A stretch of DNA of 64,000 bases, from assembly GCF_001708185.1 (NCBI RefSeq), contig NZ_MDDN01000002.1:372001-436000 (forward strand), written 5' to 3'. The DNA comes from Lysinibacillus xylanilyticus (GTDB lineage Bacteria; Bacillota; Bacilli; Bacillales_A; Planococcaceae). Below the pieces are notes generated by a model. The model was not told the DNA's origin. It ran no database searches and saw only the letters and a list, made by a program, of their open reading frames with translations. A program made the translations under genes and the position numbers. The first letter of the stretch is position 1, and every line of letters starts with the position of its first letter. Below are positions 8,688 through 17,514 of the stretch, one piece after another.

Positions 8688-8922
8688 CAATTATGCCTCG
8701 GCATAATTGTGTCCGGAATCGACTTTGTGCTTAGGCCTGCATGATGTTTTTGGCGCGTAATAGTAGTTGCAGTAGCACCGATGCAGGTCAGTTAGCCGTT
8801 ATCGCATGGAAGCGATGATTTTAGGCTAACATCCTTTGTGAACTCCTTTTCGATTCTGTGACATCCGCCGGAGGCATTAACTTCTTTTAGCGGATATTTG
8901 GACCTCCTGCTGAAAGAAGTTA
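8688..8922. repeat. Structured intergenic repeat, copy B
   Basis: Begins with a perfect palindrome (arms CAATTATGCC / GGCATAATTG around TCG), shares the GTGACATCCGCCGGAGGC core with copies A and C, and ends with an inverted repeat (8878-8891 with 8909-8922, one mismatch). The interior differs from copy A. Its right arm overlaps the fdhD stop codon. Confidence 0.7.
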
Positions 8923-9723
8923 GAGCGATTGTGTAGGCAAGTGAATACGCTCTTTGTGTGTATAAATGTTAAGTGTATTTTGACGAATAAAACCTACCGT
9001 TGTAATACCGAGTTGCTCTGCTAATTGCAATGCTAATTCTGTTGGCGCTGATTTAGATAATACTATTTCACAGCCAATCTTTGAGACTTTCAGTAAAATT
9101 TCAGATGAAATCCGTCCGCTAAATACGATAATTTTATCTTGCATGCTAATGTTGTTTCGTAGACAATGTCCATAAATTTTATCTAATGCATTATGGCGTC
9201 CAATATCCATTCGACTTAATACAATACCATCCACATCACAAAGCGCTGCATTATGAACACCACCCGTTTGTTTGAAAATCTCAGCCGAATCTTGCATATC
9301 ACGCATTAAACGAAAACAATCATCTGTTGTAATACGCACATGAATACCTTCCATTTTTTTAGAAACTAATGCATCATTAGCAAAAACAAAACCTTGACGA
9401 CTCATGCCACAACAAGATGTAATGTATCGTTTATTTTGAATTTGTTGAAAGTAAGGATTCACACGCTTTGTTTTAACATGCACAAAACCTTCTTTTTCTT
9501 GGTGCCAAATGGCTTCAATATCTTCGTAATCGCGAATAATTCGTTCAGAAGCCAAATAGCCAATCACCATATCTTCTACATACTCGGGTGTGCAAACCAT
9601 CGTCACAAATTCTTGCTCATTAATCTTCACTGTGACAGCGTATTCAGTGACAACGGTATCTTCTATTTCTTTGATTTGATTACCTTCAACACGTATAATT
9701 TCTCTTGCTACTGCTCTATCCAT
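8920..9723 (-). CDS. fdhD: Formate dehydrogenase sulfurtransferase FdhD
   Basis: 267 residues. The family's functional cysteine motif appears as TSCCGMSR (C104-C105) instead of the enterobacterial CxxC, a form I also expect in Bacillus homologues. The C-terminal half has DIGRHNALDKIYG and FSGRISSE, the cofactor-binding core. FdhD passes sulfur to the Mo-bis-MGD cofactor before insertion into formate dehydrogenase. Good ribosome site (AAAGGGG) 6 nt before ATG; 12 nt after the DUF2294 gene, so co-transcribed. Confidence 0.94.
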   Translation of the reverse strand: MDRAVAREIIRVEGNQIKEIEDTVVTEYAVTVKINEQEFVTMVCTPEYVEDMVIGYLASERIIRDYEDIEAIWHQEKEGFVHVKTKRVNPYFQQIQNKRYITSCCGMSRQGFVFANDALVSKKMEGIHVRITTDDCFRLMRDMQDSAEIFKQTGGVHNAALCDVDGIVLSRMDIGRHNALDKIYGHCLRNNISMQDKIIVFSGRISSEILLKVSKIGCEIVLSKSAPTELALQLAEQLGITTVGFIRQNTLNIYTHKERIHLPTQSL

Positions 9724-9735
9724 AAGGCATCCCCT

Positions 9736-10083
9736 TTATTCACTAATATTTTCTTCAAAAACAAAGACAGAAATAGCAAAATCCTCTTCAATTTTGATAT
9801 CCGAAAATAAATGGAGTAACTTAGAGCCCATCAATTCTTCCATGCCATCTGGAGGACTTTTAGTATACAAATCTTGAATCATCCTTGTGCGTGCAGCATG
9901 TACCATTTTTAACCCTTCAGGTGTACTTGCAATAAATTTTTCAGTTGGTGTGATATTACCATATAAAGTTGAAACAGCCATGTTCTCGACGAAAACAGTA
10001 TGAATACGCTCTGGTCCCTTCCCAAATATATCTTTGCGTAGTTTTCGAATAATATCGTTGAATTCATGCACCTTTTTTGACAT
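9736..10083 (-). CDS. DUF2294 family protein
   Basis: 115 residues matching DUF2294: a basic start (KKVHEFNDIIRKLRKDIFGKGPE), TPTEKFIASTPEG in the middle and a C-terminal DFAISVFVFEE strand. Molecular function is unknown. The neighbourhood (directly upstream of fdhD, promoter facing away from formate dehydrogenase) suggests a role in formate dehydrogenase expression or assembly. This is inference from context only. Confidence 0.8.
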   Translation of the reverse strand: MSKKVHEFNDIIRKLRKDIFGKGPERIHTVFVENMAVSTLYGNITPTEKFIASTPEGLKMVHAARTRMIQDLYTKSPPDGMEELMGSKLLHLFSDIKIEEDFAISVFVFEENISE

Positions 10084-10196
10084 TTTAACGATTCTCCCAA
10101 CGTAATTAATCTTTTTATCCTATGTTCATGGGGGTCACCCTTACAGTTTGTTAATAATATAGCAACTTAAATAAAAATTAAAGAGAAAATATCCAA

Positions 10197-10211
10197 TGAT
10201 AATTATTATCA
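10197..10211. promoter_or_regulatory. Fur-type 7-1-7 operator
   Basis: TGATAATTATTATCA is a perfect 7-1-7 inverted repeat, identical to the core Bacillus Fur box. It lies about 115 bp upstream of the DUF2294-fdhD genes, next to a possible minus-strand promoter (TTGGAT, 17 bp, TATTTA). Iron control of molybdo-iron-sulfur enzyme assembly is plausible; PerR or Zur recognise similar boxes. Confidence 0.6.
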
Positions 10212-10220
10212 ATTATCGAT

Positions 10221-10411
10221 CAATTTCGCCTTGGCGTAATTGCGTCCGGATTTTGAATTGTGCCTGCACAATTCATTCCTTTTAAAATCCGTGACATCCG
10301 CCGGAGGCTTTATCTTCATTCAGTAGATGGTGAACACCTATTGAAAAAGAGCTATATCTGAATTCATCTAATCACCTTCTGAGATAGGATTTTCTACTGA
10401 ATGAAGATAAA
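10221..10411. repeat. Structured intergenic repeat, copy C
   Basis: Shares with copy A the CAATTTCGCC..GGCGTAATTG start, the GTCCGGATTTT / AAAATCCG hairpin and the GTGACATCCGCCGGAGG core, and ends with a perfect 19-bp inverted repeat (10309-10327 with 10393-10411) followed by TTTTTATT, which could terminate plus-strand transcripts. Confidence 0.75.
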
Positions 10412-10426
10412 TTTTTATTATAATTA

Positions 10427-10455
10427 TTGTCCATTTTGGCTTAAAAGGCTATAAT
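10427..10455 (+). promoter_or_regulatory. SigmaA-type promoter of candidate small RNA
   Basis: TTGTCC (10427-10432), 17-bp spacer, TATAAT (10450-10455). The -35 element overlaps an imperfect Fur-like box (10418-10432, 11 of 14 informative positions). Confidence 0.6.
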
Positions 10456-10461
10456 AATTGG

Positions 10462-10676
10462 TATTACACATGGAATGAAAGTATTTTGATTCCTATGTCA
10501 TGGTTTCATACAAATAAGTTTGAACTATAGGCATGGTGGTTTTAATATTTAAATTCTATAGTTATATTGAATAAAAAATAAAAGTTGATTGAATTTTTAG
10601 CAAGGCCTGTTAAGAATTTTATCCACCATGAATAAATAGCATGATAATACATGCCTTTTCATGGTGGATTTTTTTA
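10462..10676 (+). ncRNA. Candidate small RNA of about 210 nt upstream of formate dehydrogenase
   Basis: The segment runs from a consensus promoter to a strong terminator. It holds no open frame longer than about a dozen codons and no ribosome site. The formate dehydrogenase gene has its own promoter further down. The RNA would contain CATGG/CCATG complementary pieces and end in the terminator hairpin. Existence is inferred from signals only. Confidence 0.4.
10621..10676 (+). terminator. Strong terminator upstream of formate dehydrogenase
   Basis: Perfect 12-bp arms ATCCACCATGAA (10621-10632) and TTCATGGTGGAT (10658-10669), an inner GCATG/CATGC hairpin, then a run of seven T. Confidence 0.8.
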
Positions 10677-10741
10677 TTTTTGAGCAATATCAACATCGAC
10701 AACAAATAATAAATGTTTCTTCATCTATGTTGGAGTAGAAA

Positions 10742-10770
10742 TTGGACAAATTGGGAAATGACATTATAAC
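10742..10770 (+). promoter_or_regulatory. SigmaA-type promoter of the formate dehydrogenase operon
   Basis: TTGGAC (10742-10747), 17-bp spacer, TATAAC (10765-10770), about 100 bp before the start codon. It would drive the dehydrogenase, the DUF1641 gene and the SalA gene. Confidence 0.65.
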
Positions 10771-10871
10771 AAGACAATCAAAATAAAAAAACTCGAAACT
10801 CTATTCCCGATTTATCCTAAGTATTAACCTGTTGTCAAATAAGTCTCAAAGAGCAAAAGGAGGAAAATATC

Positions 10872-13805
10872 TTGACTAAAATTAACATTAATGGCGTATC
10901 GTACGATGTAGCAGATGGAGCTACAATACTGGATACCATTAATCAACACGGAATCGCCCATCCACAAATTTGTCATGTACCATCAGTTGATCCTATCGAA
11001 ACTTGTGATACATGTATCGTTGAAGTGAACGGCCAATTAGTTCGTTCTTGTTCAACAAAAGCAGTAGCTGGCATGGATATCCAACTTACTTCTGAGAAAG
11101 CGAAAGCAGCACAAACAGAAGCCATGGACCGTCTACTAGAAAACCATTTGCTGTATTGTACCGTTTGTGACAATAACAACGGGAATTGTACATTACACAA
11201 CACTGCAGAATTAATGGAAATTGAACACCAAAAATATCCTTATCAACCAAAAGTGGAACCACATGAAGTGGATATGTCTCATCCATTCTATCGATATGAT
11301 GCAAACCAATGTATCGCATGTGGACAATGTGTAGAAGTGTGTCAAAACCTACAAGTTAACGAAACGTTATCGCTAGATTGGGAAGCTGATAGACCAAAAG
11401 TAATTTGGGATGAAGGCGTAGCTATTAACGATTCTTCCTGTGTAGGTTGTGGTCAATGCGTTACCGTTTGTCCATGTAACGCCTTAATGGAAAAATCAAT
11501 GCTTGGCGAAGCTGGTTTTATGACTGGGCTGAAACAAGATACGTTAGATCCGATGATTAATTTAATTAAGGAAGTTGAACCTGGCTATAGCGGTATCTTT
11601 GCGGTTTCTGAAGTCGAAGCTGCTATGCGCAGTAAACGTACGAAGAAAACAAAAACAGTTTGTACTTTCTGTGGAGTAGGTTGTTCGTTTGAAGTTTGGA
11701 CAAAAGACCGCAAAATTTTAAAAGTGCAACCTTCTGACGGTCCTGTCAATGCTATTTCTACTTGTGTAAAAGGGAAATTCGGTTGGGACTTCATCAACTC
11801 TGAAGAACGAATTACAAAACCATTAATTCGTAAAAATGATGCATTTGTTGAATCCTCATGGGATGAAGCGCTTGACTTGATTGCTTCTAAACTAGGTGGC
11901 ATCCAAAAAGAATATGGTTCTGGATCTGTCGGCTTTATTTCTTCTTCAAAAATTACAAACGAAGAAAACTACTTAATTCAAAAAATGGCGCGTCAATTAT
12001 TCGAAACAAACGACGTTGATAACTGCTCACGCTATTGTCAATCTCCAGCTACTGATGGCCTACTACGCACAGTTGGTATAGGTGGCGACGCTGGAACGAT
12101 CAAAGATATCGCTAAAGCTGGCCTTGTTATTATTGTTGGGGCAAACCCTGCAGAAGGTCACCCTGTTTTAGCTACTCGTGTAAAACGTGCCCATAAGTTA
12201 CACGGTCAAAAATTAATTGTTGCCGACGTTCGTAAACATGAAATGGCTGAGCGCTCTGATATTTTCATGCGCCCAAAACAAGGAACAGACCAAGTATGGT
12301 TAATGGCCGTTACAAAATATATGATCGATCAAGGCTGGCATGATGAAGCCTTCATTAAAGAGAACGTGCACTTCTTTGATGATTTTAAAGATGTACTTGA
12401 AACATACACACTAGAATATGCAGAAAAAGAAACGGGCATTTCAAAAGAAACGTTGATAAATGTTGCTGAAATGATTCGTGATGCTGACGGTACATGTGTA
12501 CTTTGGGGTATGGGTGTTACACAAAATACAGGTGGCTCCTATACATCAGCTGCAATTTCTAACCTACTTCTAGCTACTGGTAACTATCGTCGTCCAGGTG
12601 CAGGTGCCTACCCTCTTCGTGGTCACAACAATGTTCAAGGTGCTTGTGATATGGGTACACTACCAAATCTATTACCAGGTAATCAAAAAGTCATAGACGA
12701 CGAAGCACGTAAGAAATTTGAAGAAGCTTATGGTGTAAAAATCAAACCTGAACCAGGTCGTACAAATATGGCCATGTTAGATGCGATCATGGAAGGTAAA
12801 ATGAAAGCAATGTATTTAGTTGGGGAAGATATGGCACTTGTAGATTGCGATGCTAACCATGTAGATAAAGTACTTTCACAACTAGACTTCTTTGTTGTAC
12901 AAGATTGCTTCCTTTCACGTACTGCACAATATGCGGATGTTATTTTACCAGCAGCACCTTCTCTTGAAAAAGAAGGTACGTTCACGAATACAGAGCGTCG
13001 TGTGCAACGACTATATCAAGTATTACCAACACTTGGTGAATCAAAAGCCGATTGGGAAATCCTTCAATTAGTAGCACGTCGCCTAGGTGCTGACTGGAAT
13101 TACAGTCACCCAAGTGAAATCTTTGCTGAAATGGCTAGTCTTGCTCCATTCTTCTCGCAAGCGAACTATGATGTATTAGAAAATTGGGGTAGCTTCTGTT
13201 GGGGTAGCCATGATGGTAAAGACACACCTTTACTATATGAAGATGGCTTTAACTTCCCTGACAAAAAAGCTCGCTTTGCTTTAAACGATTGGATTAGACC
13301 GGTTGAATATGAAGCGCAATATGATTGCCATATTAACAATGGCCGTATGCTTGAACACTTCCATGAAGGTAATATGACAAACAAATCAAAAGGTATTCAA
13401 TCGAAAGTACCTGAAATTTTTGTTGAAGTATCACCAGAGCTAGCAAAAGAACGTGGCATTGAAGATGGAGCTCTTCTTCGTTTAGTGTCTCCTCAAGGCG
13501 CATTAAAATTAAATGCCCTAGTGACAGATCGCGTACAAGGAAATGAACTATTCTTACCAATGAACTCTGTTAGCAAAGACTCAGCGATTAATTTCTTAAC
13601 GGGTCCGGCTGGAGACATCAATACATCGACACCTGCTTATAAACAAACAAAAGTACGAGTAGAAGTATTGAAACAAAAAGGAAAAACGCCACTTCCTAGA
13701 ACAAACCCTCGTTATAAAAAACGTCATCCGCAAAATGGTGTTGAGGTACAACGTAAATGGAACCGTCCTGGTTACGTTCACTTAACAACTAACGAAAGGG
13801 AGTGA
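10872..13805 (+). CDS. Formate dehydrogenase, molybdopterin-containing catalytic subunit
   Basis: 977 residues, TTG start 8 nt after AGGAGG. Domains in order: [2Fe-2S] domain (C34, C45, C48, C60); His-Cys cluster domain (around H92, C96, C99, C106); two ferredoxin-like [4Fe-4S] sites (C147-C157 and C190-C200); the molybdopterin oxidoreductase domain with its own [4Fe-4S] site (C264, C267, C271, C298); catalytic Cys389 in RYCQSPAT where some enzymes carry selenocysteine; and a C-terminal dinucleotide-binding domain. This is the cytoplasmic layout of Bacillus YjgC/YrhE. It oxidises formate to CO2, passing electrons along its cluster chain; the partner acceptor is not encoded here. Confidence 0.95.
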   Translation: MTKININGVSYDVADGATILDTINQHGIAHPQICHVPSVDPIETCDTCIVEVNGQLVRSCSTKAVAGMDIQLTSEKAKAAQTEAMDRLLENHLLYCTVCDNNNGNCTLHNTAELMEIEHQKYPYQPKVEPHEVDMSHPFYRYDANQCIACGQCVEVCQNLQVNETLSLDWEADRPKVIWDEGVAINDSSCVGCGQCVTVCPCNALMEKSMLGEAGFMTGLKQDTLDPMINLIKEVEPGYSGIFAVSEVEAAMRSKRTKKTKTVCTFCGVGCSFEVWTKDRKILKVQPSDGPVNAISTCVKGKFGWDFINSEERITKPLIRKNDAFVESSWDEALDLIASKLGGIQKEYGSGSVGFISSSKITNEENYLIQKMARQLFETNDVDNCSRYCQSPATDGLLRTVGIGGDAGTIKDIAKAGLVIIVGANPAEGHPVLATRVKRAHKLHGQKLIVADVRKHEMAERSDIFMRPKQGTDQVWLMAVTKYMIDQGWHDEAFIKENVHFFDDFKDVLETYTLEYAEKETGISKETLINVAEMIRDADGTCVLWGMGVTQNTGGSYTSAAISNLLLATGNYRRPGAGAYPLRGHNNVQGACDMGTLPNLLPGNQKVIDDEARKKFEEAYGVKIKPEPGRTNMAMLDAIMEGKMKAMYLVGEDMALVDCDANHVDKVLSQLDFFVVQDCFLSRTAQYADVILPAAPSLEKEGTFTNTERRVQRLYQVLPTLGESKADWEILQLVARRLGADWNYSHPSEIFAEMASLAPFFSQANYDVLENWGSFCWGSHDGKDTPLLYEDGFNFPDKKARFALNDWIRPVEYEAQYDCHINNGRMLEHFHEGNMTNKSKGIQSKVPEIFVEVSPELAKERGIEDGALLRLVSPQGALKLNALVTDRVQGNELFLPMNSVSKDSAINFLTGPAGDINTSTPAYKQTKVRVEVLKQKGKTPLPRTNPRYKKRHPQNGVEVQRKWNRPGYVHLTTNERE

Positions 13806-13809
13806 TTTT

Positions 13810-14286
13810 ATGGCTGCACCAATTACGACAATTAAAAAAGCTCAAGTAACAGAAGAGCAACTAAAGGAAGAAAAGTTAGACAATTTAAAGCAACTTCTTT
13901 CTGAGAATGAAGAAATGGTGAACCAGGTCTTTACGATCATGGCAGAATTAAATGATATTGGAGCGCTAGAAGCCGCTACGAAACTACTTGAAGCAAAAGA
14001 GGATGTTGCACATATCGCTCTTGGTCAATTAACGCGTAAGCCTGTTACGAATATCATCAACAACTTAATGGGTGTTGCAGGAGCATTAACCGAACTGAAC
14101 CCAGAAACAACAACAAAGCTTATTGAAGGCTTAAATACTGGCTTAGATGAAGCGAACAAAGCAATTGAATCGGACGAAAAAGTTAGTGCCTTTAAGTTGT
14201 TCAAAATGTTAAATGACCCTGATGTTAATCGTGCTGTAAACTTTGGCGCTCACTTCTTAAAAGGGCTTGGCAAAGGCCTAAAATAG
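13810..14286 (+). CDS. DUF1641 family protein, formate dehydrogenase partner
   Basis: 158 residues, mostly helical and soluble, with the DUF1641 region in the second half (NNLMGVAGALTELNPETTTKLIEGLNTGL). It starts 4 nt after the dehydrogenase stop with a good ribosome site (AAAGGGAG). Bacillus yjgD and yrhD sit in the same place next to yjgC and yrhE, so it is likely an accessory subunit or assembly factor. Biochemical role is unknown to me. Confidence 0.85.
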   Translation: MAAPITTIKKAQVTEEQLKEEKLDNLKQLLSENEEMVNQVFTIMAELNDIGALEAATKLLEAKEDVAHIALGQLTRKPVTNIINNLMGVAGALTELNPETTTKLIEGLNTGLDEANKAIESDEKVSAFKLFKMLNDPDVNRAVNFGAHFLKGLGKGLK

Positions 14287-14302
14287 GAAGGTGGTTTCTA
14301 AT

Positions 14303-15349
14303 ATGCTAACGAACGAACACATTTTAAAAACTTTGCAGAAAATCGATGATCCAGAGCTTCATAAAAGCATCGTTGACTTGAATATGGTAAGAAATATTCA
14401 AGTTAACGGTACACATATCTCACTGGATCTTGTCTTGACTATTCAAGGTTGTCCATTAAAAGCCAAAATTCAAGCAGATGTTGAAGAAGCGTTAAAAGCG
14501 ATCGGTGCATCAAAAATATCCATCCAATTTGGTTCTATGACAGATGACGAACGCCGTAGTTTAACAGCTTCTTTAAAATCAGAAAAAGTTACGGATAAAG
14601 GAATGCCTAAAATGCTTCTACCCGACTCTGGTGTCAAATTTATTGCCATTACTAGTGGTAAAGGTGGCGTCGGTAAATCTACTGTGACGATTAATTTAGC
14701 AGTAGCCCTTGCCCGTCTTGGTAAACGAGTAGGGATTTTAGATGCTGACATTTATGGCTTTAGTATTCCTGCCATGATGAAAATTCATCAAAAACCAACA
14801 ATGCTTGACCAAACAGCTATTCCAGTGATGAGTGATGGTGTAAAGATCATGTCGATGGGCTTCTATACTAACGACAACCAACCTGTCATGTGGCGTGGGC
14901 CAATGCTCAACAAATGGATTCGTAATTTCCTTGTCAATACACATTGGGGCGAATTAGATTATCTCCTCATCGATTTACCACCTGGTACAGGAGATGTAGC
15001 CATTGATATGGCAGCAATGATTCCACAAGCGCAGGAAATTATTGTAACAACACCTCACCTTGCAGCTTCTCATGTTGCTTCTCGTGCAGGTCTGATGGCT
15101 CAACATACGAAACACACGATTCTTGGTGTTGTCGAAAACATGGCTTACTTCGAAAACTCAAATGGTGAAAAGAACTATTTATTCGGTCAAGGTGGCGCAG
15201 AAAAATTAGCAGATGAGCTCCAATCAAGTATCATCGCTCAAATACCATTTGCCCAACCTGAGGAGAATACAGGTTCTTCCGTTTATGACGAAGACTCTAT
15301 CATCGGTGAGGTATTTACCCACCTTGCAGAAGATATAACGTATCAATAA
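14303..15349 (+). CDS. salA: SalA/Mrp-family P-loop ATPase
   Basis: 348 residues. An N-terminal MIP18/DUF59 domain (about 1-80) is followed by an Mrp/NBP35 ATPase domain with the deviant Walker A SGKGGVGKST (118-127). The C-terminal CxxC used by ApbC to carry an iron-sulfur cluster is absent: the region reads MAYFENSNGE. That is the form of Bacillus SalA, a regulator, so a cluster-carrier role is doubtful although the place next to an iron-sulfur enzyme invites it. ATG at 14303, 8 nt after AAGGTGG, is preferred to GTG at 14291. Confidence 0.85.
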   Translation: MLTNEHILKTLQKIDDPELHKSIVDLNMVRNIQVNGTHISLDLVLTIQGCPLKAKIQADVEEALKAIGASKISIQFGSMTDDERRSLTASLKSEKVTDKGMPKMLLPDSGVKFIAITSGKGGVGKSTVTINLAVALARLGKRVGILDADIYGFSIPAMMKIHQKPTMLDQTAIPVMSDGVKIMSMGFYTNDNQPVMWRGPMLNKWIRNFLVNTHWGELDYLLIDLPPGTGDVAIDMAAMIPQAQEIIVTTPHLAASHVASRAGLMAQHTKHTILGVVENMAYFENSNGEKNYLFGQGGAEKLADELQSSIIAQIPFAQPEENTGSSVYDEDSIIGEVFTHLAEDITYQ

Positions 15350-15357
15350 AAAATAAT

Positions 15358-15397
15358 AACCCTTGACTCGTTCTTACACGAGACAAGGGTTTTTTTA
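15358..15397 (+). terminator. Terminator of the formate dehydrogenase operon
   Basis: Arms CCCTTGACTCG and CGAGACAAGGG around an 8-nt loop, followed by eight T. Confidence 0.88.
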
Positions 15398-15437
15398 TAT
15401 AGCAGTGTTCTAATGAAACACTCCCCTACTATTTAGT

Positions 15438-15725
15438 TCAATAACCAGCCTTTTTTAAAACCTGCATAAAATAAAAACGATACGTATTTTTCACGAAAGT
15501 ATCTAAAGGAAGCCCAACATTTAATTGATACTTTGTAAAAATAAAATAAAAACGCTTATCCCATTTTAAACGTAATAATTCCCCAGCATCTTCCCCGTAT
15601 TTCTCTGTAAATTCCTCAATTAAAGGTTCGACCATATAGTAACAATAGTCTTTTAAGTTTGCGAGGGCCTCTATATCTTTCTCCTTCTGAAAACGCGTAA
15701 TCCAATCAGCTAATTGTTCATTCAT
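15438..15725 (-). CDS. Small helical protein, possibly sigma region-2-like
   Basis: 95 residues, all-helical and rich in Tyr, Phe and Lys. The spacing of hydrophobics (MVEPLIEEFTEKYGEDAGEL, then FYFIFTKYQLNVGLPLDTFV and YRFYFMQVLKK) resembles the core helices of sigma-70 region 2, with the LPLDTFVKNTYRFY part in the place of the usual FxxYI. The likeness is weak and function is unknown. A GAGAGATG site precedes the ATG. It converges with the formate dehydrogenase operon. Confidence 0.55.
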   Translation of the reverse strand: MNEQLADWITRFQKEKDIEALANLKDYCYYMVEPLIEEFTEKYGEDAGELLRLKWDKRFYFIFTKYQLNVGLPLDTFVKNTYRFYFMQVLKKAGY

Positions 15726-16524
15726 TTAAAAATTCATCTCTCTTTATATTGAGTTTCTTCCTATTATATTATACCTCTTTTTCTATAAATTCTCGCTTCT
15801 CACGTTTCTTCGATATTTTGTTTTGGGTTGATAAAATAATGAGCTTTATACCTATTCAACATGTAAGATGCTCACCTAATGAATAATAGATTGTATCCCC
15901 TTTATAATCGATCAAATACGTTCTTATAATATGACTACGATGAACACTTATAATCATTTATTGGAAGAAACTATTTAAGAGCGAGTACTAGGACGTGATG
16001 ATTTTAGCCTTCGTTCTTCTATTGCTAATCCCCAAGGAGTAGCCAGCCGGAACGAAGATCAACTAAAATACAGCGCATATATTTTAAAAATTTCATCCTC
16101 AACTTTTGGTAATGAACCTAAATATTATAATGTTTACCTTATTTTATAGACCCCCTGTCACGGAGTGGTCTTTTTATTGTTTATTCAGCTAAGCACAAGA
16201 CAGAAACCCTTTCACTTTCAAGTAACGATGGGAAGAATGGTCAAAAAAGTTCGCCATCAGTTATACAGACTTACAGCGATTGCGGGAATAGACAGAATCA
16301 TCAATGACAAAAGCTGGAACACGCTATTTTTTTCTGTAAAGAACTTTTCATCATTAGGTTGGGAGTCCCAAAACTCATAAATGTTATTTGTTATGTCAAA
16401 AAGTCAAATAGATTTTTGAATATCGAAATAGCTAATAATATGAAGTGTTAATAAGGATTTTTTTACTACGATAGTTGAGTTATAATGAAAAGGCTATAGG
16501 CATTTTCATAGAAGGAGTAATTAC
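15726..16524. other. Intergenic region without a supported gene
   Basis: About 800 bp. It contains a terminator-like hairpin at 16148-16176 (AGACC / GGTCT, then TTTTTATT) and an imperfect inverted repeat near 16000-16062 (TTAGCCTTCGTTC and GAACGAAGATCAACTAA). A 71-codon open frame at 16165 lacks a ribosome site. A promoter for the next gene probably lies near 16440-16490. Confidence 0.5.
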
Positions 16525-17469
16525 ATGACTGGAAAACAAATTAACCCAATATTAATTCAAGCATTAACAAATCAAGAAATCACTGAAATCCCATCATCCC
16601 CTACGTTCAAGTATTTAGGCGGGACATATGTAAAGTCTATCGTCGATAATTTAAAAAAAGTAATGACTCGGCATGAAAAAAATGAAATCATGATGACTTG
16701 TAAAAGCTGTAACAAATCAGGCAAATATAATATTGGAACTATGTTCATTAATGTTCCTACAAATAACCAAAATATACAGAATCCAGAACAACAGTACACT
16801 GGGTATTTCCGTTGTAAGTATTGCAATACTGCTGGACAGTGGGAAGAGTCGTCAGAACTATATATGTTTAGCATTGCAGCTTTATTGGCACCCGATAACG
16901 AAAATACTCTTGTTCAATTTGGTGAAATACAACTTTTTGATGGAACTTCACCAAAATATGCTACAGATGGGGAAGAACACCTCTTACATTTAATTTCCTC
17001 TTCACCAAGCAACGCTTTATTATGGAATAAACTAGGTAATTTATACATTGCTGGTGCGAGACCTGAACTTGCAATGGCAGCTTTCGAAAAATCTATTGCT
17101 ATCGATCCAAATCAAATAGAGTCACACCTGTCTATTGCCAATATTCTTATAGACATTAAGGATTATCAACATACTATTCATCATTTGCATCAGGTGATGT
17201 TATCCGCGGAGCATTATGAGCATCTTAATGCAAATCGTTTAAGAGAATTATTAGCGCACGGAATTTGCACAAGTTTCATCACTTCGGTTGAATCAAAGCA
17301 GAAATATTCACCGCTTCCTATAAAAGAGCAAGTAATGTCAGCTGATAGAGAAATTAATCTAGCTACTCAAGAACTCCTCCAAGGTATTGAACTATATTCG
17401 GATGACGTAACTTCATTTTATCCGCTCGCCGAAGCATTTATGGGAAAACAAGCTCAGGAGTTAATTTAG
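16525..17469 (+). CDS. Zinc-ribbon and TPR-repeat protein
   Basis: 314 residues with an AAGGAG site 7 nt before ATG. An N-terminal zinc-ribbon-like part has CKSC (C59/C62) and CKYC (C97/C100). Two tetratricopeptide repeats follow at about residues 160-225 (NALLWNKLGNLYIAGARPEL, then AAFEKSIAIDPNQIESHLSI). The C-terminal part is helical. No signal peptide is visible, so it is cytoplasmic and probably a protein-protein adapter. Partner and process are unknown. Confidence 0.75.
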   Translation: MTGKQINPILIQALTNQEITEIPSSPTFKYLGGTYVKSIVDNLKKVMTRHEKNEIMMTCKSCNKSGKYNIGTMFINVPTNNQNIQNPEQQYTGYFRCKYCNTAGQWEESSELYMFSIAALLAPDNENTLVQFGEIQLFDGTSPKYATDGEEHLLHLISSSPSNALLWNKLGNLYIAGARPELAMAAFEKSIAIDPNQIESHLSIANILIDIKDYQHTIHHLHQVMLSAEHYEHLNANRLRELLAHGICTSFITSVESKQKYSPLPIKEQVMSADREINLATQELLQGIELYSDDVTSFYPLAEAFMGKQAQELI

Positions 17470-17491
17470 AAGGTACTATTAATTATACTAA

Positions 17492-17514
17492 AAGCTTCAC
17501 GAGTGAAGTCTTTT
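17492..17514 (+). terminator. Short terminator after the TPR gene
   Basis: CTTCAC-GA-GTGAAG with flanking AAAAG and CTTTT forms a tight hairpin followed by T-rich sequence. Confidence 0.55.

Noticed and set aside
9394-9810. Plus-strand open frame of 138 codons
   Set aside because: It is the reverse complement of fdhD and the DUF2294 gene, and its composition (Phe, Asn, His rich) is that of an antisense shadow.
14303-15349. Iron-sulfur cluster carrier ApbC
   Set aside because: The C-terminal CxxC needed for cluster binding is missing; SalA is the better match.
16165-16380. Plus-strand open frame of 71 codons
   Set aside because: No ribosome site, overlaps a terminator-like hairpin, and the product has no recognisable feature.
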